Shown: piece by piece, positions 44,439 through 53,693 of the stretch | Layout of the letters: every line of letters begins with the position of its first letter | How positions within the stretch are numbered: the stretch's first letter is position 1 | Assembly: GCF_008710145.1 (NCBI RefSeq) | Contig: NZ_VYKL01000031.1 | Coordinates: 33,365 to 97,364 of the forward strand | DNA length: 64,000 nt | Direction: 5' to 3' | Origin: Niallia endozanthoxylica | Lineage (GTDB): Bacteria; Bacillota; Bacilli; Bacillales; Cytobacillaceae | Notes under the pieces: generated by a model | Told to the model about the DNA's origin: nothing | The model's database searches: none | The model's input: only the letters and a program-made list of their open reading frames with translations | Made by a program: the position numbers and the translations under genes

Positions 44439-44490
44439 AAAACCACCCACAAATGTTGTTAAAACAATATTTGTGGGTGGTTTTTATTTT
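44439..44490 (+). terminator. Terminator of the PadR-ABC operon
   Basis: A long stem, about 20 bp, around AACCACCCACAAAT and ATTTGTGGGTGGTT, followed by T-rich sequence. Confidence 0.92.
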
Positions 44491-44589
44491 GGCAGACAAA
44501 ATGTGTGTTCAAACATTCGAAAAATGTCGCATAATCAGTATTTTTAGCATACTTTATATAAACTAAGAGGAAAGGTAGAGGGTATAAAA

Positions 44590-45222
44590 ATGTCTCGAAT
44601 TCTTGCCATTTCTGATATTCATGGTCATGTTGAAGGAGTTAAAATTCTTTTAGAGATGGCTAAATATAATCCGAAATCGGACAAGTTATTTCTACTCGGA
44701 GATTTTATTGATAGGCGTCCATTTACATGGAGCTCCATCGAATATATTATAGAACTGACTGAAAAAGGGGCCGAAGCAATTGTAGGAAATACAGATTACT
44801 TTTACAGGAAGAAAAAAAATGCGGATAAAAATAAGCAGTCCTTGCTCCGCTCTACGATTAAATTTATTGAATCCTTACCCTTATATATTGAGCATGAAAA
44901 CTTTTTATTTGTTCATGCTGGAATTCGTCCAGGCATTGCTCTCCATAAGCAAACTCTCAAAGATTTAACAGAAATTCGGGAGCCCTTTTGGAAAACCCCT
45001 TACCCGTTTTCTAAGTTCGTAGTGTTTGGGCACACTCCTACCGAAAAAATGGGAGCAAAGCCTGGGGAAATTTGGGTTGGCCCAGGAATGCTTGGGATTG
45101 ATACTGGGGCGAAACATGACTATCGCTTAACTTTAGTTAACTTAACAGAACACATCAGCTATTCTATATCAACAAACCCTAAGCACCTGTATAAAGATTT
45201 GCGTATTTCACACTTTAAGTAG
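44590..45222 (+). CDS. Metallophosphoesterase (PPP-like)
   Basis: 210 residues. Motifs in order: SDIHGH, GDFIDRR, GNTD (where PPP phosphatases have GNHE), FVHAGI and FGHTP. The dimetal ligands D, H, D, N, H and H are retained, so catalysis is plausible. Substrate could be a phosphoprotein or nucleotide such as ApppA. RBS weak (AGGAAAGGTAGAGG). Single gene with its own terminator. Confidence 0.82.
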   Translation: MSRILAISDIHGHVEGVKILLEMAKYNPKSDKLFLLGDFIDRRPFTWSSIEYIIELTEKGAEAIVGNTDYFYRKKKNADKNKQSLLRSTIKFIESLPLYIEHENFLFVHAGIRPGIALHKQTLKDLTEIREPFWKTPYPFSKFVVFGHTPTEKMGAKPGEIWVGPGMLGIDTGAKHDYRLTLVNLTEHISYSISTNPKHLYKDLRISHFK

Positions 45223-45275
45223 GTTCGGTAGAGGACAAAGAGGGCAGGCTGTTGTATAGTTCAATCAATTTATAG

Positions 45276-45317
45276 AGAGTCATAGGATCTAACTTCCTAT
45301 GACTCTTCTTATTTTTT
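45276..45317 (+). terminator. Terminator after metallophosphoesterase gene
   Basis: AGAGTCATAGGA (45276-45287) pairs with TCCTATGACTCT (45295-45306), then T-rich. Confidence 0.92.
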
Positions 45318-45758
45318 ACAAATGATTCCATCATTAGTAATAGTTTATCACTATAAGAATATGAATTTTATAATAATCCATATTTTTATATGTTAAAATG
45401 TAATAAATGAAACTGAGTATATGTTATAGAAATAGATAATTCTTATAAATTCGACATATTAATAGATGATTTTAGCGGAAGTAAGCTATAATAGAGATTA
45501 AAGAGATTTCAAATGAATCTGAAAATGTTTCACCACTGTTGTTTTATCTGAAACAATCAGCTTTTAAATAGCTTAGTATTACTATATAATAGACTTGTAA
45601 AAAAATATTCTAATATTTAAACAATACTGAAAGACTATAATGTGGTAATACTTGGTTCAGAAATGATGTGTGACTAAGTCGCGTCCTGTCTTGCTTTCAT
45701 TTTCTAGTAGGGAGCGCTTACATTTTCTGTAAATCTTTAGGGTTAGGGATGGTAGAAT
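45318..45758 (+). promoter_or_regulatory. Long AT-rich leader region upstream of mqo
   Basis: About 440 bases with no gene. Near 45711-45724 the minus strand reads TGTAAGCGCTCCCT, an imperfect match to a CcpA cre box, a plausible control for mqo. No riboswitch recognised. Confidence 0.35.
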
Positions 45759-47279
45759 ATGAGTAACAGACAAACAAAAACAGATGTTATCTTAATTGGT
45801 GCTGGAATTATGAGTGCAACTCTAGGATCACTTCTGAAAGAATTAGTACCGGACTGGGAAATTAAAGTATTTGAAAAACTAGCAAACTCAGGAGAGGAAA
45901 GCTCTAACGAATGGAATAATGCTGGAACGGGCCATGCGGCATTATGCGAACTTAACTACACCGTTGAAAAATCAGACGGATCCATAGATATTAATAAAGC
46001 GATAAATATTAATGAACAATTTCAGGTATCTATGCAGTTTTGGTCCTATCTTGTAAATAACAAGCTGATACGTAATCCCAAAGATTTTATCATGCCGCTG
46101 CCTCATATGAGTTTTGTACAAGGGGAGCAAAATGTATCATTTTTAAAGAAACGTTTTGAAGCGCTGTCAAACAATCCATTATTCCAAGGAATGGAATTTT
46201 CTGATGACCCAGAAACATTGAAGAAATGGATTCCGCTTATGCTAGAAGATCGACCTTCAGATGAACCCATTGCAGCAACTAAAATTGACACAGGTACAGA
46301 CGTTAACTTTGGGGCATTAACCCGTATGTTGTTTGAACATTTAGAAAGTAAAAATGTCAAAATTAATTACAACCATAGTGTTGATAACATTAAACGAACA
46401 AGTGACGGTTCTTGGGAGTTAAAAGTGAAGAATCTTCATAACGGTACGGTCGAACATCATACAGCAAAGTTTGTCTTTATCGGCGGTGGTGGAGGAAGCC
46501 TTCATCTGCTTCAAAAATCTGGAATTCCTGAAGGGAAACATATTGGAGGATTTCCTGTAAGCGGAATTTTTATGGTATGTAATAATCCGGAAGTTGTTGA
46601 GCAGCATCATGCAAAAGTATACGGAAAAGCGAAGGTGGGTGCACCGCCAATGTCTGTTCCGCATCTAGACACAAGGTTTATTGATAATAAAAAATCACTG
46701 CTATTTGGACCATTTGCTGGCTTCTCACCGAAGTTCCTAAAAACGGGTTCTATGATGGATTTAATTACCTCTGTAAAACCAGATAATGTCTTAACGATGC
46801 TGGCTGCAGGGGCAAAAGAAATGGCATTGACAAAATATCTGATTCAGCAGGTGATGTTATCGAAAGAACAGCGTATGGAAGAGCTGCGTGAATTTATCCC
46901 GAATGCTAAAAGTGAGGATTGGGATTTAATTGTAGCAGGTCAACGTGTACAGGTAATTAAAGATACAGAAGCTGGAAAAGGAACGCTGCAATTTGGTACT
47001 GAAGTTGTCAGCGCTGCTGATGGCTCAATCGCTGCATTACTTGGAGCTTCTCCTGGAGCTTCTACCGCAGTTTCAGTCATGCTTAAGGTATTAAATCAAT
47101 GCTTCCCTCAGCATATGAATGCATGGAAGCCGAAGATTAAAGAGATGATTCCTTCTTATGGGATATCATTAATGGAAAACCCGGAACTAATTGATGAAAT
47201 TCATACGTTAACAGCACAGTCACTTAGCTTAGCTGATAAGAGACAAGAAAAACAAGAGAGAGTACTTGAATTGGTCTAA
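45759..47279 (+). CDS. mqo: Malate:quinone oxidoreductase
   Basis: 506 residues, the family length. FAD-binding start [21 protein letters not shown], the [20 protein letters not shown] [22 protein letters not shown] region and the C-terminal [17 protein letters not shown] are all typical of Mqo. It is a peripheral membrane FAD enzyme oxidising malate and reducing quinone, bypassing NAD-linked malate dehydrogenase. Fits the citrate/dicarboxylate uptake genes elsewhere in the window. RBS AGGGATGG. Confidence 0.95.
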   Translation: MSNRQTKTDVILIGAGIMSATLGSLLKELVPDWEIKVFEKLANSGEESSNEWNNAGTGHAALCELNYTVEKSDGSIDINKAININEQFQVSMQFWSYLVNNKLIRNPKDFIMPLPHMSFVQGEQNVSFLKKRFEALSNNPLFQGMEFSDDPETLKKWIPLMLEDRPSDEPIAATKIDTGTDVNFGALTRMLFEHLESKNVKINYNHSVDNIKRTSDGSWELKVKNLHNGTVEHHTAKFVFIGGGGGSLHLLQKSGIPEGKHIGGFPVSGIFMVCNNPEVVEQHHAKVYGKAKVGAPPMSVPHLDTRFIDNKKSLLFGPFAGFSPKFLKTGSMMDLITSVKPDNVLTMLAAGAKEMALTKYLIQQVMLSKEQRMEELREFIPNAKSEDWDLIVAGQRVQVIKDTEAGKGTLQFGTEVVSAADGSIAALLGASPGASTAVSVMLKVLNQCFPQHMNAWKPKIKEMIPSYGISLMENPELIDEIHTLTAQSLSLADKRQEKQERVLELV

Positions 47280-47738
47280 TAAAGGGTTTTATATCTCATG
47301 TTTGCGAAATTTGCTATATATAGTCGAGTTTGTTTGCGTTTTCAATGCAAAATTTGTAGATTAGTAGTAGTTTTTAGTGTCTTAGTAATCAATTTTGCTG
47401 GTTTAGTATAATTAAACGAATCTTATGGAAATAACTGTACCCCAATGGTTAGACACATTAACTATTGAAGGTACAGTTTTTTTGTGGTCAATGTTTGGTA
47501 TCGTTCGTGCGCAATTACATTTTCATGAGATCCTATCCTCTTCTTTTTCTTATTTAAAACAGCAAAGGGAACGATTTCGTGAGTTGGTTTTATTGATTTG
47601 AGACCATCCTGTATTTCATAATAAATTGACAAACTCTGCGGTCCTCTTAATTCCCTAAAATAATAAAAATGCCCTGCCATATGATATCCAGTCGAATAGC
47701 TTAATAGGGAGCATTTTATAGGATGGGGGATTAGAGAA
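47280..47738. other. Intergenic stretch with a terminator-like hairpin
   Basis: About 460 bases. ACTGTACC (about 47437) and GGTACAGT (about 47471) followed by eight T can end mqo transcription. A 72-codon minus-strand frame (47462-47680) lacks a ribosome site and is not called. Nothing else recognised. Confidence 0.45.
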
Positions 47739-48599
47739 ATGCATAATCATAATATGGAAGAAATGCAGCCAAGTAAGCTTTGCGAGCAATTTGCTAAAAT
47801 TTTAGATGCGACACCATCAGTAATAAATGGCGTATGTACAGCAACTCGTTCGCGGACAAATATTCATCCAGTTGTTTTAGGTCGAAGGGCAGAGTCTTTT
47901 ATGTTTGTTCCCCAGGCCTTTTCATTTGAATCCATTGATAGTCGCGGTAAAGCACTATGTTTGGGCGAGACTGTTATTCTCCAAGAAGAAGTAAATCCTT
48001 TTATATCTGTATTAAGAGACAATGATATCCTAGTCACGGCCTTGCATAACCACTGGTTATTTGATGAACCGCGTCTAATGTATATCCATTTCGAGTCTAT
48101 TGATGAACCACTTGAGTTTGCAAAGAAGACGAAGGAAGCATTAAAGGTCTTGATAAATCGAAATGTGGGTAGATTTGGTATGGGAATGATGCATGGTAAT
48201 CGTGGGGCAGAAGAGCTTTGTGAAGAATTCAATCAAATTCTTGGTGGAAGTTTTACATTTGAAGACGGAGTTTGCATGGTGATGAAATCACGACTGGAGC
48301 TTAATCCTCGTATTTTGGGAAGACCAAGCAGATCATTCTTAGCCGTGCCTCAAATGTTTAATTTCGAATCACTTACTCCTGATGGAAGAGCCTTATGCAG
48401 CGGAGAATCTGTTCTCTTGCAAGAGGAATTTAATCCTTTAGCTAGTAAACTTCGCGAGCGGGACATTCTTATCACCGCATTTCACAACCATTGGCTTTTT
48501 GAGGATCCACGACTCATGTATATTCATTTTGTTAAAATTGATCATCCGGTTAAATTTGCAAAGGATGTAGAAGAATCCTTAAAGGTTCTAAAAAATTAA
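47739..48599 (+). CDS. Tandemly duplicated DUF1259 protein
   Basis: 286 residues made of two similar halves. Residues about 10-140 contain GVCTATRSRTNIHPVVLGRR and HNHWLFDEPRLMYIHF; about 155-284 contain GVCMVMKSRLELNPRILGR and HNHWLFEDPRLMYIHF. DUF1259 is an uncharacterised domain found alone or in tandem in secreted and cytoplasmic proteins. No signal peptide here. The repeated HNHW suggests a metal site. Confidence 0.82.
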   Translation: MHNHNMEEMQPSKLCEQFAKILDATPSVINGVCTATRSRTNIHPVVLGRRAESFMFVPQAFSFESIDSRGKALCLGETVILQEEVNPFISVLRDNDILVTALHNHWLFDEPRLMYIHFESIDEPLEFAKKTKEALKVLINRNVGRFGMGMMHGNRGAEELCEEFNQILGGSFTFEDGVCMVMKSRLELNPRILGRPSRSFLAVPQMFNFESLTPDGRALCSGESVLLQEEFNPLASKLRERDILITAFHNHWLFEDPRLMYIHFVKIDHPVKFAKDVEESLKVLKN

Positions 48600-48669
48600 A
48601 TAACTTTAGGAATCTAAATAGAAACTCTTTCCAAAATTAGAATAATCATTCATATTTCCAATAAACGAA

Positions 48670-48717
48670 CGGTTCTCAAGAGGTCGGTAATAACCAAACT
48701 TTCTGAGAGCCCTTTTT
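48670..48717 (+). terminator. Probable terminator after DUF1259 gene
   Basis: GGTTCTCA (about 48670) pairs with TGAGAGCC (about 48704, one G-T pair) and is followed by CTTTTTG. Confidence 0.6.
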
Positions 48718-48796
48718 GTTTAGGAAAACAAAACTTCCCAATGAAATGATCATGAATCAAAAAAATAATGCGTATATAAAAGGGAAGGGGGAGGTT

Positions 48797-49537
48797 ATGG
48801 AACTTTCACTATTACTGGAATACAGTTGGGTCTTGCTAATCTTAATCCTCTTAGAAGGTCTGTTATCCGCTGATAATGCATTAGTCTTAGCCATTATCTC
48901 GAAACACTTGCCAAAAGATGAGCAAAAAAAAGCCATTAATTTGGGTTTATTGATGGCTTTTGTATTTAGGATTGGTGCTATTTTTATCATCTCATTTCTT
49001 TACCATGTTTGGCAGATACAAGCGCTTGGAGCCGGTTATCTCATTTTTATTTCAATCAAACATCTAATCAAAAAAGGGAAGAAAGAAAAGAAGAAAAAAC
49101 AGACAGGCTACCGTATGACAGTTGTGCAAATTGCGTTAGCAGACATGGCTTTTGCCATTGATTCTATTCTAGCAGCCGTAGCATTGGTCATCGCCCTTCC
49201 GAAAACTACATTCAGCAAAGTTGGCGGTATGGATGGAGCTCAATTTATTGTTATTCTGTTAGGTGCGATTGCAGGATTAATTGTCATACGTTATGCTGCT
49301 AATTTCTTTGTTAAACTCCTGGTTCAAAGACCAAGTCTTGAAACAGCTGCTATGATTATAGTAGGGTGGGTAGGAGTAAAATTACTGATGCATACAATGG
49401 CACATCCATCTGTACAATTTATTTCTCATGAGTTTGTTGAAGGTCCTATTTGGAAGAGTATTTTTTGGTCTGTCATGCTGCTGATTGCTCTAGGAGGGTG
49501 GTTTTTTTCAAAGGATAAAAACAGGGAAGATAAATAA
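48797..49537 (+). CDS. TerC-family membrane protein (second copy)
   Basis: 246 residues from ATG 48797 (MELSLLLEYSW). The longer upstream reading overlaps a terminator and is not conserved. TerC motifs EGLLSADNALVLAII and DMAFAIDSILAAVAL, with intramembrane aspartates. A Lys-rich loop (KKGKKEKKKKQ) lies between helices 3 and 4. It differs substantially from the TerC protein at 18120. Probably a metal (Mn2+) exporter of the YkoY/YceF group. Confidence 0.85.
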   Translation: MELSLLLEYSWVLLILILLEGLLSADNALVLAIISKHLPKDEQKKAINLGLLMAFVFRIGAIFIISFLYHVWQIQALGAGYLIFISIKHLIKKGKKEKKKKQTGYRMTVVQIALADMAFAIDSILAAVALVIALPKTTFSKVGGMDGAQFIVILLGAIAGLIVIRYAANFFVKLLVQRPSLETAAMIIVGWVGVKLLMHTMAHPSVQFISHEFVEGPIWKSIFWSVMLLIALGGWFFSKDKNREDK

Positions 49538-49566
49538 CATCATTCTTCAAAAGAAAATGATTAACA

Positions 49567-49593
49567 AAAAGGGGGACATAATATCCCCCTTAG
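49567..49593. terminator. Bidirectional terminator between convergent genes
   Basis: AAGGGGG (49569-49575) pairs with CCCCCTT (49585-49591). It is flanked by an A-run on the left. Confidence 0.75.
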
Positions 49594-49609
49594 TAACTTT
49601 TGTATTAAA

Positions 49610-50848
49610 TTATCTAACAAACTCTGATTCTTTTTCTTTAACTGGTTCTGAATCAACCATTACTGGGCTGAAGTCTTCCTTCCATGGTAATCCCCATTTG
49701 TTTAGAGCTTCCATGAATGGATCTGGATCAAATTCTTCAATGTTGAATACGCCAGGTTTATTCCATTTACCAGTCAGCATCATCATGGCACCAATCATCG
49801 CTGGAACACCTGTTGTATAAGATACTGCTTGAGAACCAACTTCACGGTAGCATTCTTCATGGTCACAAACATTGTATACATAGTACGTTTTTTCTACGCC
49901 GTCTTTTTTTCCTTTGAAGATACAGCCAATATTAGTTTTACCCTTCGTACGAGGTCCTAGTGTAGCCGGATCTGGTAATACAGCTTTCAAGAACTGAAGT
50001 GGAATGATTTGTTTGCCTTCGAATTCAATTGGTTCGATAGAAGTCATTCCAACGTTTTCAAGACATTTTAGGTGTGTTAAATAACTTTCGCCAAATGTCA
50101 TAAAGAAACGGATACGCTTAAGTCCAGGGATGTTTTTCGCAAGGGATTCAAGCTCTTCGTGGTACAGTAAGTACATATCCTTCTCGCCAACTTCATCAAA
50201 GTTGTAGACACGTTTGATTTCCATTGGTTTTGTTTCAATCCATTCACCATTTTCCCAATATCTTCCGTTTGCAGATACTTCACGGATATTGATTTCAGGA
50301 TTAAAGTTTGTCGCAAACGGATAGCCATGGTCGCCGCCATTACAGTCTAGAATATCGATGGTTTCAATTTCATCAAAGTAATGCTTTAATGCGTAAGCAG
50401 AGAATACACCTGTTACACCTGGGTCAAAGCCGCTGCCTAAAAGTGCTGTAATACCAGCTTTTTCAAAACGCTCCTTGTATTCCCATTGCCATTTGTATTC
50501 AAATTTTGCTGTATCTTCAGGCTCATAGTTAGCTGTATCTAAATAATTTGTTTTTGTTGCTAAGCAGGCATCCATGATTGTTAAATCTTGATATGGAAGG
50601 GCAAGGTTCATGACGATATCTGGTTTTACTTCTTCAATTAATGCAATCAGTTCGTCCACATTGTCAGCATCCACTTGGGCAGTAGTAATTTTTGTTTTGC
50701 CGCCATCTAATTTCTCTTTTAATGCATCACATTTTGACTTTGTACGGCTTGCAATGCAAATTTCTTCAAAAACCTCACTGTTTTGTACGCATTTGTGGAT
50801 AGCCACAGATGCGACTCCGCCACAACCAATAATAAGTGCTTTTCCCAT
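49610..50848 (-). CDS. Saccharopine dehydrogenase / carboxynorspermidine synthase-family enzyme
   Basis: 412 residues from ATG 50848 (GGGAGATAGGA upstream). The N-terminal Rossmann loop ALIIGCGGVASVAIHKC, then MNLALPYQDLTIMDACLATKTNYLDTANYE and LLGSGFDPGVTGVFSAYALKH, are the Lys9/CANSDH pattern. These enzymes join or split an amino acid and an aldehyde, in lysine or norspermidine metabolism. No carboxynorspermidine decarboxylase gene is adjacent, so which reaction it performs is open. A multi-hairpin leader precedes it. Confidence 0.85.
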   Translation of the reverse strand: MGKALIIGCGGVASVAIHKCVQNSEVFEEICIASRTKSKCDALKEKLDGGKTKITTAQVDADNVDELIALIEEVKPDIVMNLALPYQDLTIMDACLATKTNYLDTANYEPEDTAKFEYKWQWEYKERFEKAGITALLGSGFDPGVTGVFSAYALKHYFDEIETIDILDCNGGDHGYPFATNFNPEINIREVSANGRYWENGEWIETKPMEIKRVYNFDEVGEKDMYLLYHEELESLAKNIPGLKRIRFFMTFGESYLTHLKCLENVGMTSIEPIEFEGKQIIPLQFLKAVLPDPATLGPRTKGKTNIGCIFKGKKDGVEKTYYVYNVCDHEECYREVGSQAVSYTTGVPAMIGAMMMLTGKWNKPGVFNIEEFDPDPFMEALNKWGLPWKEDFSPVMVDSEPVKEKESEFVR

Positions 50849-51000
50849 TTTCCTATCTCCCAACATAATAGATTTTTGAAGTGCAAAGAGGAGGACGATT
50901 GAATGCTAGATTAAACTCGCCGTCGAATTTGCATCTGGATTTTGATTGAGCGAACTCGATCAAATTGTTGGTTCGAACTCCTCAACGATCATTCCCTTTT
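50849..51000 (-). promoter_or_regulatory. Multi-hairpin leader of the saccharopine dehydrogenase-like gene
   Basis: Two clear stems lie in the leader: TTGATTGAG-CGAA-CTCGATCAA (50942-50963) and ATTGTTG...CAACGAT (50964-50989). A weaker stem lies near 50913-50930. I could not match it to a known riboswitch. Confidence 0.4.
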
Positions 51001-51055
51001 TCACGAAAAAAAGCAAGTGCAAACGCCTCATCGTGCATTTCACTTGCTTTTGATA
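51001..51055 (-). terminator. Strong terminator, minus strand
   Basis: AAAAGCAAGTG (51009-51019) pairs with CACTTGCTTTT (51041-51051). The minus strand continues with eight T. It ends transcripts from the RMD1 gene or from the structured element. Confidence 0.85.
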
Positions 51056-51297
51056 TGTTCTATATTAAAAAGTATGTATAGTTATGAATATTAGTGACAT
51101 AAATATACACCTGCAAAAAGTCATTGGACGTTTTAGCAGAAAGCTCTTTAATATTCGAATATATCATCATAGGATCAGAGTCTATATAGCAAATAATTAC
51201 TTTTACCACTCTTATTGACCGTTTCACAAGTTGATGTGCAGATGCACTGGTTATAAAGTAACCAACTTATAAAATTTGAGCTTTTAACTCAATCAAT

Positions 51298-51419
51298 AAG
51301 GCAACTAAAGTTGCCAATCGGCGTTTGACCCGGCGCACCGTTGCCTTAACTTCCCGAAGGAGGTGGTCAAAATTATCTGCTTGGAAAGATCCCGATATAC
51401 TCAAATAGCAGCTTTCCAA
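51298..51419. ncRNA. Unidentified structured RNA-like element
   Basis: Four nested or alternative stems in 122 bases. AAGGCAAC (51298-51305) can pair with GTTGCC at once or with GTTGCCTT (51340-51347). TTTGACC (51324-51330) pairs with GGTCAAA (51365-51371). ACTTCC-CGAA-GGAGGT (51349-51364) is a tetraloop hairpin. TTGGAAAG (51381-51388) pairs with CTTTCCAA (51412-51419). It is GC-richer than its surroundings and contains no ORF. The transcribed strand is unknown; I do not recognise an Rfam family. Confidence 0.45.
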
Positions 51420-51527
51420 ATCACGATTTTTATAATAACAATCAATTTAAAAAATAGCAATAGAAAATTTACAACTTATAAAACTTTTTTACTTGGACAG
51501 TATGTCTCAACTAAATTGGTACAGTAA

Positions 51528-52364
51528 TTATGGCAGCCATCCAATATATTCAGAAACCGTCATTAATATTTCAATCAAAATTAATATGACGATTACCCAT
51601 TCAACAAAAAGTCCGCGGATAGAGTGGCTGATGTTTGAAAATCCGTCCATGATGTTATATAGAGTCTCCGTTTTGCTTTTTAAAATCGTATAGCGGTCAT
51701 TAAGTTCGAAAAACTCTGACATTTTATCGTAGAACTCATTAGCTGTATTGCTTGTCCAAGTAATGTCAGGCTTATCCAAAATCATGATATACGCATGGGT
51801 GTTGTATTCATGACGGACAATTTCTGCTGTCATCTTGGCTAATCTCTTATTACCAATCCTCATTTTTCCTTTTTCAAGTCGGTCTATCAGGATTTCAAGC
51901 TGGTCATTAATTTTCCCAAGATGTACTTCCGTTTTTTCGAGTGCAACAGATTTAGCCAGCACAGTAGAGATAATTTCCGGATAAAATGTATCATACTCAG
52001 GAATGACAACATATTCATCGGTCAGTTCAATTTCTTCTGTCTTTCCCGTTTGCAAACTATAATCGTCTGTATAGGTATAGGCAAGTGTAAGGTTCACTTC
52101 CGGCTCAAAGGATTTAATATATTGAAATAAAATATTAATCTCCTCTTCATGAGTATGGTTAATAAATACCACACTGCCAAAGGAGAAAACAAGAACATAC
52201 TGCGAATCTTTGACCTCTCGTTTAAGGATTGATGTTAATACAGTACCTTTCAGAATAAGAGGCTCTTCCCATGTGAACTTTTTAGGGATTCCGCATTGAA
52301 TCGCAATCTTATTCAAGTCAATTTCATTTGTAATGGAAAATGCTTTAAATGTCATTTCTTTCAT
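51528..52364 (-). CDS. RMD1/YagE-family (DUF155) protein
   Basis: 278 residues. The DUF155 core includes YVLVFSFGSVVFINH near 60, a central helical region (LAKSVALEKTEVHLGKINDQLE) and the C-terminal RYTILKSKTETLYNIMDG. A final membrane helix (VEWVIVILILIEILMTV) ends it. Yeast Rmd1 homologues are membrane-linked with an unclear role in meiosis and mitochondrial translation. Bacterial function unknown. Confidence 0.82.
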   Translation of the reverse strand: MKEMTFKAFSITNEIDLNKIAIQCGIPKKFTWEEPLILKGTVLTSILKREVKDSQYVLVFSFGSVVFINHTHEEEINILFQYIKSFEPEVNLTLAYTYTDDYSLQTGKTEEIELTDEYVVIPEYDTFYPEIISTVLAKSVALEKTEVHLGKINDQLEILIDRLEKGKMRIGNKRLAKMTAEIVRHEYNTHAYIMILDKPDITWTSNTANEFYDKMSEFFELNDRYTILKSKTETLYNIMDGFSNISHSIRGLFVEWVIVILILIEILMTVSEYIGWLP

Positions 52365-52530
52365 TGTTTCACTCTTTTCATCGAGATGTTGTTTTTGTAA
52401 TAATTTTCATATGTTTTGAAAGAATAATATCTATATATTATTTTAACATGCAAAAAAGTTAGAATTATAGGGAAATTGTAAATTGTTTTTAAAAGAAGGG
52501 ACAATCCTTGTTGGAAAATAACTTCAAAAA

Positions 52531-52563
52531 AACAGACACCTTCCAAAAAGGACGATGTCTGTT
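52531..52563 (-). terminator. Terminator of the ABC-2 operon
   Basis: AACAGACA (52531-52538) pairs with TGTCTGTT (52556-52563), with a T-run on the minus strand. Confidence 0.85.
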
Positions 52564-52574
52564 AGGGGATAAAA

Positions 52575-53687
52575 TTATCTTGTAGCCACAATCGATTTTC
52601 TTTTATATAGGAGGGAGCCTAAAATAAACATCACAATTCCCCAAATAACTAGAATACCGATACCAATCCAAAGTGAACTTGAAAATATACTGGTAGAATA
52701 CACCATACTATCTCTGAGTCCTTCAACAAAATAAGTGAGTGGCAGGACATTCGATAGCGGTTGTATCCAGTCAGGAATTGCTTCAACTGGAATGAAAATG
52801 CCGCTTAAAAACATCATTAAGAAACTAACAATATTGGCAATTCCCATATAGGCCTCTGTTGTTTTGCTGAATGAGGAAAAGAAATAACCAAGCGCATTAA
52901 AGGACAGTGCTCCTAAGATGAAAACGACCAGGAGGCTGGGAAAATTGATATATAGCTTTGCACCAAATACAAATACACCGATGAATGATAATAAGATGAT
53001 TTGAACAATGCTGAATAGTAATCGCATAACCATATCACTAAAGCCAAAGATATTCATGTTAGCAGGGGTCATTCGTAATCTTTTTATTAACCCTTTACGA
53101 TTCATATCCACTAAATCAACCATGCCAAACATACCGGCCTGGGCAATTGATAGGGCAATCATCCCTGTAAGCAGAAAATCTGTGTAGTTTAATTCTTGAT
53201 CAGCAGAAGTGATGGACTCAAATTGTAAGTTAAAGGTAGGAGTAGCGCCAGCAGCAGATAGATTAGCCCGTTGTACAAAATCATTCAGCATACCTGATAG
53301 AGCCTGAGCTGTGACACCTTGTTCATCTTCCTTATTGAGAACTAGCAGGATGGATGTGGCTTCTGTTGATTCAGGAAGAACAATAGCCGCATCGATTTCT
53401 TGATCTTTGACCATTCCTTCTGCTTTATTACGGCTAACAGGCCCATTAGCTTCCATTTTAAGCACAGGAATTTGTTTAATTTGACTCAACAGCATATCAG
53501 AGGTTGGATTTGGATTTTCATCTACAATGGCCACTTTTGCAGAGAATTCGTCGTCAGAATTGCCGCCAAAAATAGTCATAAAAATGACCATTAAGATAAC
53601 AGGGAAGAAAATCCCCCAAAACCACGCCTGCTTTTCCCGTAATGTCATTTTCAATTGAGCTAAGAACATGTGCTTGAATTGCTTCAT
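52575..53687 (-). CDS. ABC-2 type exporter membrane protein
   Basis: 370 residues. One N-terminal helix (about 20-40), a large extracytoplasmic loop (about 45-165, with DEEQ-rich sequence), then five helices ending LVIWGIVMFILGSLLYKRK. This is the ABC2_membrane_3 (DrrB/YhfE-like) layout of drug or lipid exporters. The ATPase gene ends 6 bases upstream, so the two form an operon. Substrate unknown. Confidence 0.87.
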   Translation of the reverse strand: MKQFKHMFLAQLKMTLREKQAWFWGIFFPVILMVIFMTIFGGNSDDEFSAKVAIVDENPNPTSDMLLSQIKQIPVLKMEANGPVSRNKAEGMVKDQEIDAAIVLPESTEATSILLVLNKEDEQGVTAQALSGMLNDFVQRANLSAAGATPTFNLQFESITSADQELNYTDFLLTGMIALSIAQAGMFGMVDLVDMNRKGLIKRLRMTPANMNIFGFSDMVMRLLFSIVQIILLSFIGVFVFGAKLYINFPSLLVVFILGALSFNALGYFFSSFSKTTEAYMGIANIVSFLMMFLSGIFIPVEAIPDWIQPLSNVLPLTYFVEGLRDSMVYSTSIFSSSLWIGIGILVIWGIVMFILGSLLYKRKSIVATR

Positions 53688-53693
53688 ACGAGG

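Noticed and set aside
47462..47680. 72-codon minus-strand frame
   Set aside because: No ribosome site, no recognisable domain, and it overlaps a terminator-like hairpin.
50960..50995. tRNA-like segment with a GTTCGAAC T-loop-like motif
   Set aside because: No acceptor stem, anticodon arm or CCA end can be built around it; it is better explained as a leader hairpin.
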